From Anopheles merus (taxonomy: Eukaryota > Arthropoda > Insecta > Diptera > Culicidae), in the NCBI RefSeq assembly GCF_017562075.2, contig NC_054085.1, forward strand, positions 3,844,001 to 3,908,000: a DNA stretch of 64,000 nt, read 5' to 3'. Below are positions 23,095-35,100 of this stretch, piece by piece. The notes under the pieces were generated by a model, which saw only the letters and a list, made by a program, of their open reading frames with translations, was not told the DNA's origin and did no database searches. Each line of letters opens with the position of its first letter. Positions within the stretch are counted from its first letter, which is position 1. The position numbers and the translations under genes were made by a program.

Positions 23095-23790
23095 AATTCC
23101 TCTTTAAGCCGTTTGTGGGCTCCTAGTTATTTTCAGTTGTTTGAAAAGGTGTATCTTTCTTTAACAAATGCGTAAGCGGCCTAGCTATTTTCGAATAGTC
23201 TTTCACAAACTTCCGGAAAAAAAACCCGTTAACCCCAGGAACGATTGCACCGCTTAAACGTTCTGCGGTATACAAAAATGTTTCACTGCATTTATTTTTT
23301 CCAGACTTTGCGATATCTGTCCACTTTTAATCAGATGACCCAAAAATGTTATTTCTCTTTTCATGAATTGACACATTTTCCACTTAATCTTCAAACCGTG
23401 CTCTGTTGCCACCTTTAACACCATTTCCGTTTTCCATAAGCATTGCCGTTCGGTTGAGCCATGAACAACCATGTCATCCTTGTACAAATCAAGTAGCTTT
23501 TTTGTAATTAGATCAACGAAACACATGATTAACATACTGGACGGCGTGCGACTAAACTCGTACAACGCACGTCTCGTTTCAAACGCTGTATATTTCTTAC
23601 TGATCTCTGCTACCGGCACATTGAAAAAATCATTCTCTAATTCTATAACTATGAACCATTATGCACATTGTAGTTTTTGCACGACCTCATCGATTACTGG
23701 TATCGCAAAACGGTCTTTAAAAATCATCGAATTTAGTTTCCCATAATAGACACACACTCGGTTCATCTCGGCTTTCTTCTACACCACTTC
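23095..23790 (-). pseudogene. Ty3/gypsy reverse transcriptase fragment
   Basis: The minus-strand frame 23254-23619 contains YKDDMVVHG (RT catalytic box, YxDD) followed by ITFLGHLIKSGQI, the RT connection typical of gypsy elements. Below it, in another frame, is FLGLTGFFRKFVKDYSKIA and above it a decayed finger region. No LTR or other domains are nearby; an isolated dead scrap, unrelated in frame to the other retroelements here. Confidence 0.8.
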
Positions 23791-25867
23791 TACCCAACCC
23801 AGCTAGCAAAGCCGAAGGCCTTTGTATGGGAGCCATCGCGCTCATCAAGGCTCACTTAGTTGCGCGCATAAAGCAAAATGTGCGCGAAGGCGAAAAAACC
23901 CGAAAGCGCTTCGTGTGGCCCTCTCTCGTGTTTCTAGTTTTATTCTCTCTCGCATGTCATCACTCTCTCCCAGTTTTTCGGATTGAAATGAGAATTCACT
24001 CTCTTGATTTGGTTGCGGCCCTACTAGCAATGAGAATGAAAAAGTGTGCGACTTTCAGGCGAGGGGCATGTAGGAGCATGGGGAGACGGTTGGAAATACG
24101 CGGAATTACGCGGAGGCGCGAGCGTGTTTTGGTTTCTACATAGTTTTTGCACTCACACAATTACACATGTGTGAATGTGTGCGTTCACTTTCAGCCTGCG
24201 CGCTCAGTTTGGTTTTCTCGCAGCGGCATGCGGCTATCGGTGTCTCGCTCGCACTAGTGCAGTGAGTGTTCCTCTGTGCGCTCCTTTTCTTGCCACCACA
24301 CGAAATCGTCAGTTCAGCTCAAGCGTTCGCCGTGAAAGGCCGCGCGCGTGTTAGCCTAAGTCCCGGGCGATCGAAGATTCGCTAAGTGTTGAAGTGTTGT
24401 GCACATTGAAATGAAGCTGCGCTTATTTTTCACCATTTATCGTAAATGTGTGATTTGCGCTGCTTTATTTCAATATTTGTTTACTGCATTGAACAGCAAC
24501 AACGGTATTCATGCAGTTAGACGGCTATTTTAAATAAGACGATTTTTTAAATATAAATAATGTGTGCGATTTTGTGGCAAGATTGTGTGAAGCTATGTGC
24601 GAAAATGCCCCTTTATTTGCAATAAAAGTGATAAAATATAAACCGAGTTTAATGTGTTCAAGTTTTTGTTTTGATTCGGGTGCACCAAGTCCGTGTGAAG
24701 GAAAGCGCACAGCGCGCTACGAAAGAAACGAGCGGGAGGGGGTGTCAGTCCAACGCAGCGCAATTCGCAGGAATAGGAGTTCAGCTCTGCGCAAGCCGAA
24801 AGAAACGGGAAGGAAGGGGTATGATGAAAAAGCGCGAGCGAGCGTTCTTTACAGCGAGAGTGCCTCGTGTATTTTAAAGGCAAGCAAGAGAGCGCATTCT
24901 CTCCGTGGTAGCGCTCCATCCGCCAATTTTAATTTCGAGCCCAAAGCAACGGACTTCGGATCCGATCTTGGGCCGGGCCCCCACCGCGTGTTTCTACCTA
25001 CCCCTCGCCTGAAAATTTCGTTCTCTTTGTCTGTCGGGGGCAGTCTAGCTGCTTCATACTCTTTATTCTCTTCTTTTTGCAGTTCCCACAAGAGGATTCA
25101 CACATGTGTTCTCACATACTTACATACACTGTGCGGCTGTTTCCAATTCTGTCTTTTCTTCTTCCCTCTTCACACCGCGCTGGAGCCCGTGGTGGTGCGC
25201 GTGTTCAGCCTGCTTGGTTCAGGAAAGATGTCATCAGATTTGGCGCGCCTCAACCGCGGTGTTATATGAAGGCTGTTGATGAAAATACACAATTAATAGA
25301 CACACTTTGTTAAAAAGATTACACTTGATTTAAAGATGTGACAAACTTACCTTTGTGCTTAAGGATCAATTGAAACTTGAACGCCTGTGCACACAGTGTC
25401 ACACGTTTTAAGTAGTTTGAGGAACAGCTAGCGGTAGCAGCACACATCTGAAACTTGTAATGTGCAAAACATTGCATATTAGAATAATATTAGAATAAGA
25501 ATAAATGTCACATAGCACTAGACACTTAGAAAAGGACACTTACCCAAACAATTAGATGATAAAAATTCGTCCTCCGATGAAGCAGAAAGAACACCGCGGA
25601 TGGCGCAGTATGGAAAGTGTTTCACGCAGGAAAAATAGTTCACGCAGCACACAAACACACACTCTCACGTCCACGGTTCAGAGCACACTGAAGTCGCTCT
25701 TTGGCTTGGATGGAAAAGAGCAAACACCCTGATGAGTGCGATGGAAGAAAATGACGTGTGTTCAACAGGGATGGGTAGAATCCAACACACGAAGTGTGCA
25801 GGAGAATTCTCTTCGTGTGGCAAGAGAGAATTGACGGCTCATCTAGGACTTGTGAATTTCTCTCTCT
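23791..25867. other. no recognised gene; GC-richer with candidate minus-strand introns
   Basis: Base composition is richer in G+C than its surroundings. On the minus strand there are well-formed splice sites: donor at 25543/25544, acceptor before 25447, donor at 25350/25351 and acceptor before 25272, giving introns of 96 and 78 bp. The middle exon (25351-25447) begins with ATG but the frame closes soon after in the next exon. This may be a transcript driven from the left arm of the inverted repeat at 25868. The 235-codon plus-strand frame at 24562-25269 is compositionally odd and matches nothing I know. Confidence 0.35.
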
Positions 25868-28250
25868 CCCAACGGTCACCAGCACTCAGAGATCCGCTGA
25901 GATTGAAGCTGCTTTGAAGCTGAGTTGGCGAAACGTCTCAGCCTCCGAAGTAACCCGAAGCCGAAGCGAACCCGAACGGAGGTCGGTACGAACCTTCGTT
26001 TAATTACCCCCTCTCCCCCTTTTTGCCCCTTTTCTTTCTAAAACGATCCAGTGCACACCATTATACTAAGTTAATTCGATTTATTGAATATCGAATCAAC
26101 ATAGAATACAAAGAAAACACAATACTTGCTCAATAATCACTGCACTTAATCCTAAAGTAACGCACATAATTAAAAAAAAAAACACTTTTTACAGTCGCAC
26201 TGAGCAAAAAATAACAAATTCAGCACAGCACTTTCTGCTCCTCATCGCTGTTGCTCCTGGTTTTTTCTCGCTGCACTGTACTCGCTGCTCCAACACTACG
26301 GCACAGCCACAGGTTTTGTTGTCTCCGTTCGCCGTGAAACACACATGAAATGGAAGAAAAATGTTATTAATTAGGAGGGAGGATGTTTGTTGATAATTTT
26401 AATCACTTTTACTTACCTCAAATAAAACAAATCTCCATTTTTCACGGGGTTTATCCGCCGACTACCAAGGGCAGAAACACTACACAAGCACCATCCTCAC
26501 TGGACTGAACGTAAAGCCTACTGCGTTAATGTGTGTATGCGCTTCTGCCAAGCCAACCGCGCCGTACTGCGTGTGTAGCCAAGTGCGTGTGTGTGTATAT
26601 TTGCACCACTGGACACAGAACACAAATCTCACCGCACAGCAGAGCGTATGTCGCCAAGTGTGTGCATGTGTGTATTTGCACCACTGAATTCTGAACGTCC
26701 ACCGCACCGCACCAAACAGCGTGTATCGCCAAGTGCGTGGCTGTGTGTACTATCACCGTGGACTGCAGAAAACTACCTGCACTAGAACAGAGCGCTGGTG
26801 TGGCCAAATGTGTGCATGTGTGTACTGGCTCCACTGAAAGCCGGTATCGCACCAGATTTCGGGTGTCGCCTTGTGCGCGCGTGTGTGTTATTCTCACAGC
26901 ACACTCGTTCATAATTCAAACCATAATTCATAAACGAAAGGTCAATATAAAATCTTCGGCTTTTGACCGTTGGGCTGTGTATCGACGAGGCCATCCCCAA
27001 CGGTCAAAAGCCGAAGATTTTATATTGACCTTTCGTTTTTTCTATCTGTCTCTCGCTCTAATTTGAGTGATTTTCCCTTCGTAAGTATCCACGAGCTCCC
27101 TCGTGTGGTTGTTGTTGTTGGAAGTTGAAACCGAACCCCCTTCGTGCGCTGCCAAAATCAGCGAAGAACGAAATCGAGTGACTCAAGCGAAAAAACGAAA
27201 AAAATTATGAACGAGTGTGCTGTGAGAATAACACACACGCGCGCACAAGGCGACACCCGAAATCTGGTGCGATACCGGCTTTCAGTGGAGCCAGTACACA
27301 CATGCACACATTTGGCCACACCAGCGCTCTGTTCTAGTGCAGGTAGTTTTCTGCAGTCCACGGTGATAGTACACACAGCCACGCACTTGGCGATACACGC
27401 TGTTTGGTGCGGTGCGGTGGACGTTCAGAATTCAGTGGTGCAAATACACACATGCACACACTTGGCGACATACGCTCTGCTGTGCGGTGAGATTTGTGTT
27501 CTGTGTCCAGTGGTGCAAATATACACACACACGCACTTGGCTACACACGCAGTACGGCGCGGTTGGCTTGGCAGAAGCGCATACACACATTAACGCAGTA
27601 GGCTTTACGTTCAGTCCAGTGAGGATGGTGCTTGTGTAGTGTTTCTGCCCTTGGTAGTCGGCGGATAAACCCCGTGAAAAATGGAGATTTGTTTTATTTG
27701 AGGTAAGTAAAAGTGATTAAAATTATCAACAAACATCCTCCCTCCTAATTAATAACATTTTTCTTCCATTTCATGTGTGTTTCACGGCGAACGGAGACAA
27801 CAAAACCTGTGGCTGTGCCGTAGTGTTGGAGCAGCGAGTACAGTGCAGCGAGAAAAAACCAGGAGCAACAGCGATGAGGAGCAGAAAGTGCTGTGCTGAA
27901 TTTGTTATTTTTTGCTCAGTGCGACTGTAAAAAGTGTTTTTTTTTTAATTATGTGCGTTACTTTAGGATTAAGTGCAGTGATTATTGAGCAAGTATTGTG
28001 TTTTCTTTGTATTCTATGTTGATTCGATATTCAATAAATCGAATTAACTTAGTATAATGGTGTGCACTGGATCGTTTTAGAAAGAAAAGGGGCAAAAAGG
28101 GGGAGAGGGGGTAATTAAACGAAGGTTCGTACCGACCTCCGTTCGGGTTCGCTTCGGCTTCGGGTTACTTCGGAGGCTGAGACGTTTCGCCAACTCAGCT
28201 TCAAAGCAGCTTCAATCTCAGCGGATCTCTGAGTGCTGGTGACCGTTGGG
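25868..28250. repeat. giant inverted repeat, 1.05-kb arms, 0.28-kb centre
   Basis: Left arm about 25868-26917, right arm about 27202-28250. Paired coordinates sum to 54118-54119 throughout, so the arms differ by about one base of indel over 1 kb and are almost identical. Each arm holds a 75-bp minisatellite, a splice donor (27702/27703 on the right and its mirror near 26416) and probable 5' UTR sequence. The right arm leads directly into the element B transposase. The centre has its own 43-bp hairpin stem (26932-26974 against 26996-27038). Confidence 0.9.
26581..26890. repeat. 75-bp minisatellite in left arm, mirrored at 27229-27538
   Basis: Units start at 26581, 26656, 26731, 26806 and 26871 (spacing 75, 75, 75, 65), each beginning AAGTGYGTG..TGTGTGTA and ending with TATCGCC or TGTCGCC. 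The same array is inverted in the right arm. It produces His/Thr/Cys-rich frames on both strands that look like repeat proteins but are translations of the satellite. Confidence 0.85.
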
Positions 28251-28458
28251 TCGCTGCTCGCTTGATACTCTCACACAGACTTGTTCTTCTAGCGTATCAA
28301 CAAGTGTCAAAACATTGCAGAAATTTCTAAAGCGTCAAGTGAAGCCAACAAGTGAAAAGTGAATCTGTTGTTATAATCTGAAGCAAGGTGAATTTGTGCT
28401 GTGCCAGTAACTTGATGTTACGAAATGAACTAACTTTTATCGGTATTTGCAGCATAAA

Positions 28459-29745
28459 ATGGAAGCATCGTGTATGAGTTCTCTTGAGACATCAAAACGA
28501 ACCGGGCAATTCTACCGCCGGATTCAGAAGCGCACTGCTGAAGAAGAAGTGCTAGAGGAAGAAGAATACAGCAGGAGCGGTGTGGAAAATGGTAAGACTA
28601 TATTTGCCAACAAGTGTTATTTGTTTTGTAATAGATAATGTTTGTTCCTAGCCATATAATTAATTCACTTGTTTACACTATGCCGTGTTTCATGATTTTA
28701 AATCAGTGTTACAAAGTGTTTATAGTGCAAATTGCTAATTTCAATGTTTACGTTTATGTCAGAAAATATATGTGTATGTAATAAGAGTGCGGCGTCCCGG
28801 TATGTTTTGGGATTCAATTTGTACTTTGTAGGAAATATTTTAGCTTAATTCACAGTGTAAATCTCTGTGATTATAATTGAATTGTGTGTTGTAAAAGAAC
28901 AATATTAACAAACGTTTCAGTTTCTGAGCAACAGCCACAATCTTTTGTGGGAGATGCATGCGTGGGTGATGTGGAAGATGTTTTCGAAACTGTTGTGGAG
29001 GGCGAGATTCTCGATTCGACAGACGATGAGGCTGAAGAAGATTCCAACGAGCCTCCTAAAACACCGGGATTTGATGTGCATTCGCATTCAATGAATGAAT
29101 GTCTGCGGTATTGGGCGTTGATAACCAATACACCTCAAACCTCCATCAATTTGCTGCTACACATCTTACGGGAGCGGGCCAATTTGCCGTTGCCAAAGGA
29201 TTCGCGAACGTTGATGCGGACAAGCACGGTGCCAAAACATATTTTGAATATTGCTGGGGGGCAGTATTGGTACAATCGTACCAATCAAGTGCCTGCAAAA
29301 TATTTTTAGGTGAGCATATAATGTTATCATTTTTGTTTCCCTAAAGGAGCAACGCAAAGATTACAGACGAAAATTTTCTTTTCTGCTGAGTCTGCGACGA
29401 ACATTCCCATTGATATAGTGTATATGATTCGTTGCTGATAAAACGTATGCTTATTTTTTTAGGAGCCAGAAGATGCTACCCAATACAAAACTACCCGTAA
29501 CAATTAATATTGATGGTCTGCCGTTGCACAAAAGTTGGCGAACATCATTTTGGCCAATTTTGGCTAATATACACACCATGCCACATTTAAGGCCAATGAT
29601 TGTGGCTATATTTTGCGGGCCAAAAAAACCTGAATCCCTCGAACAATACCTTCGACCATTGGTGGATGAACTAAATGGTCTTATCGATAATGGTATAATG
29701 TTAGGGTGTCCTCTAACTAAGGTGTGCATCAAAGTGCGTGCCGAT
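28459..29745 (+). pseudogene. element B transposase, 5' half, truncated
   Basis: Three exons match the exon plan of element A: 28459-28591 (acceptor CAG at 28450-28452, donor GTAAGA), 28921-29309 and 29463-29745. Exon 2 has the acidic stretch (about 28975-29055) and LRYWALITNTPQTSINLL. Exon 3 has INIDGLPLHKSWRTSFWPIL and CGPKKPESLEQYLRPLVDEL. At the end of exon 2 a T-run one base longer than expected puts TAG just before the donor GTGAGC and breaks the phase. Homology stops at about 29745, just before the second catalytic block, where the 3' end of the partner gene is joined. The catalytic C-terminus is therefore missing. Confidence 0.85.
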
Positions 29746-30600
29746 GCTCTTCGATTGGATAGAATGTTCAACAATTTCTCTTAAGTTATTTATCTCACGA
29801 AGCAACATTCCATTATGTACAGGAGTACGCGTTTTAGCTAGAGAGGAGGGATCCACAGATAACGGGAGCTCTGATATTAATGGTTCATTTTCGTCCTGTA
29901 CATCATCAAAAATATCAGGACTTGTGGTTGGTATTAAATTGGGATCGGCTCTGCTTTTTACAGTAGCGTTATGTAATGTTGAAGGCGTTAACGAATCGTT
30001 TGTAAACGATGTAGGCGAAAGAGTATCTGACGATTTCTTATCCATTTCAGATTTGTCACACACCAACGGAGACATCTCAAAGAATGGAGCAGCTTTTTAT
30101 TACCAACAGAAATTGATGTTAACTGCTTCATATCAAATGGTTGTACATTGTTCATTAAAGGTAGACCGATATCTAAACCCGGAAGTGGATTCAAGGAAGA
30201 ATACACCTCGGATGCAGATAATGGTTTGACGGCGCTTGGCCCTATCTTAGTAGTACCCTTTTTGGATCGTTTATCAACTTTTAACGTGTCTTTCTTTTGT
30301 TCTTGTTTTCGCAATAGTTTGTTTGATGCTGATGATGATCGAGAAAGCACGACGGAAGATGATATCTCGAAAGCACCGGGCATATTTTGTTTTATCGGCA
30401 GCGCTGCTGCTCCGAACGATAACGGAGCCAGCGGAGGAGGGAGCGATTGTCTGATTGATCCATTCTCGCTTGCTGGTACCTTGCTGGGAGTCTTCCTGCT
30501 CCGGATGATGAAGGTAAGGACAACGATGATGTTGTAGCTGCCGAAACAACATGAGGTGTAGGACGCAATTCAGTATTTGGCACATTTTGTTTTATCATCC
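29746..30600 (-). pseudogene. element B partner gene, N-terminal part, truncated
   Basis: Minus-strand Ser/Pro-rich low-complexity sequence (30600 to 29988, then 30075 to 29746 in another frame) ending in a helix, LREINNLREIVEHSIQSKSI. This matches the low-complexity/coiled-coil layout of the element A partner, and it converges on the transposase in the same way. The DUF4806-like C-terminus is absent: the deletion that removed the transposase 3' half also removed this end, fusing the two genes tail to tail at about 29745. At least one frameshift lies near 30050. Confidence 0.6.
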
Positions 30601-30611
30601 ATTGCTGCGCT

Positions 30612-30661
30612 GCTGCCCCGGATGATAACGCCTGGCTCCGTTATCATCCGGGGCAGCAGCG
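30612..30661. repeat. 22-bp perfect hairpin stem
   Basis: GCTGCTGCCCCGGATGATAACG, an 8-base loop, then its exact complement. Related CCGGATGATAACG words occur at 30405-30425 and 30498-30510, so it may have formed by local inverted duplication in the partner gene upstream region. Confidence 0.75.
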
Positions 30662-31373
30662 GTTTGTTTTGCCGGCAATTTTGCCGCTCCGCATTACGTT
30701 GCAATCGCGAATATCCATTTAGACGTTATATATTAATTTGTCAAAACACTTAGTAGCACAAAATGAAGTACTGCTTTGGAACAAGTGAAACTGCAGCGGT
30801 AGGAAAGAAGGCACGATGCATCAATGTGAAAAGAAATTAAAAGATAACGCTATCTGATGGATAATTGTAATTGATATGATGTATCAACTGCAATAAAAAG
30901 AGAATATTAGCTTAAAACTTGCTCTCGCAGAAAGTTTCTCTCCTTTTCATCCGAAACTAGTGTGCGTGAGAACGGGTAAGTATCAATGTATTTGTGAACG
31001 CAATCGCAGCGCGCTCGCATCTAGCTTTTGAATGTGTGCGTGAAGGTCGGTTTGTGCCGTGCTGGAAGTTTTTACTTTAGCTGCTGCTATTGTAAAAATT
31101 TAAGGAAAGCTTAAAATAAAAAAAAAATTACACGGGGCGCCTTCGGAAATTGTTGGCCTGGTATACGAATCGAAAAATTCGATGCAAAAAGCCGAGTTTG
31201 GTTTGAGCCTTCTATCGGTAAGCACCGCTTCTTTTGTGCTTTCGAATAATCTCTCGCAAAACTGATTTTCGTTTTGCCGCGCGCGTTTCTCTGCATCTTC
31301 TTCAATCATGTCGGGGGAGGGGGGAAACACGCGAAGCGTGGAAGAAACGTAGTAATAAACAAAGTAATCCAAA
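30662..31373. other. right flank of element B, no gene seen
   Basis: Includes AACGGGTAAGTATC (a good splice-donor consensus near 30975) and GC-rich promoter-like DNA at 31000-31070, but I cannot attach a gene. No TIR matching the left side of element B was found. Confidence 0.35.
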
Positions 31374-31533
31374 ACTTGTCAGTCACTCGCTCAATATAGC
31401 TAGAGAGCAAAAACCAATAACGATAAAGCGTGGTGAAAGGATGAAGAAAAGGGGAAGGAGGGGAGTGAACTATTTTAAGAGATACGATATACTAAGAGAA
31501 CGTGGGTGTGAACTATTTTTCGGCCATTATCAT

Positions 31534-31771
31534 TGTTGCTTTAGAATTCACTAAACAAGTTTTAGAATTCACTAAACAATTAATTTTATTTCCGGGTTTT
31601 TGTAACGGCGATTTCACAAGCGAATAATGGTTTTCGAGTGTAGGCGCGGTTTAAAAATAGTCCGGTCTCTCAGCTGATCGTTTGCGTACTGCCCTTTTTT
31701 TGCGTACCGAGATAGCATGACCCTTGGTGACCCCTGTTCTCGACCGTGACCTAGTTTCTAATTTCTTGTAT

Positions 31772-31802
<31 letters not shown>

Positions 31803-32004
31803 ATCGGACGTAACTTCATTTCCCTCTCGCCTTGTTTCTATCTCCCCCTGTTTATCTTCTGTTGTCGGTGTTATCCTCCTGTCTAACGCCACCTGGTGCT
31901 CGGTTTGATAACCAGCCCGGATTATCGCGAATGGACAAGTGACAACCGATCTTTATAAACAAACATTTTATGTGCTGACAAACCGCATGGCAAACGTGCC
32001 AACA
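31534..32004 (-). repeat. BEL/Pao element 2, 3' LTR
   Basis: 471 bp. Differs visibly from the partner LTR only in the length of a CT tract (4 bp shorter). Contains a tandem 17-bp TTAGAATTCACTAAACA doublet at its plus-strand left end. Confidence 0.95.
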
Positions 32005-32105
32005 CTCCACCCCGTCAATCCTTTACGCTTTCAAGGATTTACTAAATAAATAGCGCGTTTGCTCAGTGACGATAAAGATGAAGTGTTTGAAGGGTGGTAA
32101 CTTTC

Positions 32106-35100
32106 CTATACTGTATCGCAATCGCACTCAACATCAAGAACAGCGATTTTAACTACTGGTCTTTTTAGTGACTTGCCGTTTGCCGTCCGCACTACCACCT
32201 GCCTTATTCTGCCGTCTTTACCGGCTATCGTCTCCTCAACCTTCGCCCTCAACCAATTCTTCCGCGGACCCTCAGCGATGAATACAAGATCGCCAACATT
32301 CAACCGACGCGTATCTTCGTGCCATTTGGACCTAGTGTTCAGGGCTGGCAAATACTCCTTCAACCAACGGTCCCACATCGCATCGGCTAAAGCTGTAGAT
32401 CGTTTGTAGCTGCTTCTTAGTGTTTCTGCTAAATCTACGTTGGGACGCAGCTGCTCCTTGGTTCCGCACGAACTCCCTAACAGAAAGTGGTTGGGTGTAA
32501 GCGCTTCTGCATTTGACGAGCTTTGCGGCATATAGGTAAGCGGTCGGGAGTTGATCAGACTTTCTGAATCGGCTAATGCGGTTAGGAGTATCTCGTCGTT
32601 CAGTTTCCTACCGTCATCCAGTGCTAGCATAGCTTCCTTAACACTTCGCACCATCCGTTCCCATGCGCCTCCCATATGGAGTGCCGAAGGGGGATTAAAT
32701 ATCCATCTCGTCTGAACACCGGTGAATGTTTCGGCACAAGAGTAGTTGATGTCCGCCAGTTGTTTCGTGAGTTCATTATTGGCTCCAACGAAATTGGTCC
32801 CGTTGTCGGAAAATATCTCGCTGGGAGCTCCGCGTCTGCTAACGAAACGTCTTATCGCCATAATGCAGGCTTCAGTAGAAAGGCTGTGCGCTACTTCTAA
32901 ATGCACCGCTCTCGTCACTAAACAGGTGAATACTGCAATGTAACGCTTTTCTTTGCGCCTCGAATTAACCACCTCGATCGGCCCTAAATAATCTACTCCC
33001 ACTTTACAAAACGGACGTACATATGGAGTAAGCCTTGCTTCTGGCAACGGTGCCATTCGTGGCTGTAATGGTTGCGTCTTCTTGATTTTGCATCGTTGAC
33101 AGTTTTTGGCGATTCTGGCCACGCTGGATCGCAGGTGTTTTAGGTAGAAACGTTGCCGTACTTCGTTTACCACAGTCTCGTTGTTAGCGTGACCAAAGCG
33201 TTGATGATACTCCCTCAAAATAAGTGTTGTAACGTAGTGTGTTTTCGGTAGAATGATGGGGTATCTTGTATCGAAGGGAATGTGATGAGCTTTGGCTGTG
33301 CGCCCATCGATTCGCAGGATCCCAAACTCATCTAAAAAGGGGGTTAAGCCATAAAGCGTACTATTGCGTGGTACTTGAGGTGCGGTTTCATTCTGAGTGG
33401 TGCGTGGGGCGTGAGTCGAGTTGGACTTAGCTAACACCTGAACTTCTTTCTCAAAAGCATCCATCTGTGCGTTTTGCAGCAGAAATCGTTCGGCTTTCTG
33501 GTATTCTTCGCTGGTTAGGGGTGTATGTTCTGCTGCTATTTTTTGTTTGATACTGCCGATTTGCCTTTTGGTGGCTTTGAGGGATTGTATTGGCAGACCT
33601 TTTGCTTTACGCCGACAATTGGAAACGAAACGCCAAAGATTTGCGACAGTTCGCACTAAAACTTTCCAACTGGAAATTCTGAATGCATCTACTACTAGCT
33701 CTCTATGGGGTGACGCTGGGCTTGAATGCACTGAGATGTAGCATGTTTTCCGTTCCTGGTTTGTAGCTTCAATCGGTTTTTGCGCAGGCCAGTTGTTCTC
33801 ATTCAGATACAGAAACGCAGGCCCGTTCAGCCATCTGCCTTGTGGATCGATCATAGTATCCTTCCCCCACTTTGTTAAACAATCGGCAGGGTTTTCTTTA
33901 GTAGGGACGTGTCTCCATTCCTTTGAGTCTGATAGTGACAATATTTCGCCTACTCGACATGCTACAAACTGCTTTAGCTCATGGGTAGGTGTTCTGATCC
34001 ACGAAAGCACTACTTCAGAATCTGTGTGGAAGTACGTGGCTTTAATTTCCAGGTCGTGGCTGTCGCATACCATGCGTTTTAGTCTTGCGCCCAGTAGCGC
34101 TGCCTGTAATTCTAGCTTGGGGATCGTCAGGTGTTGTAAGGGGGCTACTTTACTTCGTGCCATAACCAGCGCACAACGTATACCGCTAGGAGTCTCTTTT
34201 CTAAAGTAGGCCGCACAGCCGTACCCCAACTCACTAGCGTCGGTAAAAATGTGCAATTGTAGGGGAGCATGTGTGTTTGACGCGTTCACTCCAAAGTAGC
34301 ATCGCGGGATTCTTAGGGAATGGATACTGGGAAGTAGTGCCGTCCATCGTTTAAACTTGTTATACTGTGTTTCATTTAGTTCATCATCCCATTTTAGGTT
34401 ATCACGCCAGAGATCTTGCATCATCATTCTGCCATGGATGAGCACTGGCGCCACAAGTCCCAATGGGTCAAACAGACTCATGATGATTCGCAGAACTATG
34501 CGCTTAGTAGGCTTCTTGGTGCCATCAATGTATGGTTTCAGCTCTTCATGCCAGTTTGCAGAAAATTTGAATGAGTCTGATACGGGGTCCCATATTATTC
34601 CAAGCACGCGTGGGTGCTTACCCTCTTGACCGAAGTTTATAAACAGATCACGATCGCTCGTTGATTCTTCCAGACCTTCGAGGACAGCATTGTTGTTGCT
34701 CACCCAGTTTCTCATATTGAATCCAGCCTGCGCATGAATGTGCCGTACTTGTTTTGCCCTATTAATTGCCTCTTCCAACGTGTCGCAACTATCGAAGTAG
34801 TCGTCCATGTATGTGCTTTGTTTGATAGCGGCTGCCGCTTCTGGATATATGTTGGCATGTTCTTCCGCATTTCGGTGCATTATATACTGGGCTGAGCATG
34901 GAGAACAAGAAGCTCCAAATGTTGCGACATCCATGATGTAGGTTTGTGGTTCATGGTTTGGATCGAAACGAAAGAGGAATCTTTGTGAGTGCTTGTCCTC
35001 TTCTCTTATACGGATTTGGTGGAACATTTTCTCAATGTCTCCCCCAAATGCCACCAGGCGTTGGCGGAATTTGCAAAGAACGGTGGGCAGCTGCACTAAC

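Noticed and set aside
24562..25269. 235-codon plus-strand frame
   Set aside because: No recognisable domain, odd composition, and it overlaps antisense consensus introns; treated as chance.
26480..27639. His/Cys/Thr-rich frames on both strands that resemble repeat proteins
   Set aside because: They are mirror-image translations of the 75-bp minisatellite in the palindrome arms.
30148..30537. Plus-strand 129-codon frame opposite the element B partner gene
   Set aside because: Shadow of the Ser-rich minus-strand sequence.
25868..31373. Palindrome arms as terminal inverted repeats of element B
   Set aside because: No copy of the arm sequence was found on the right side of element B, so this cannot be claimed.
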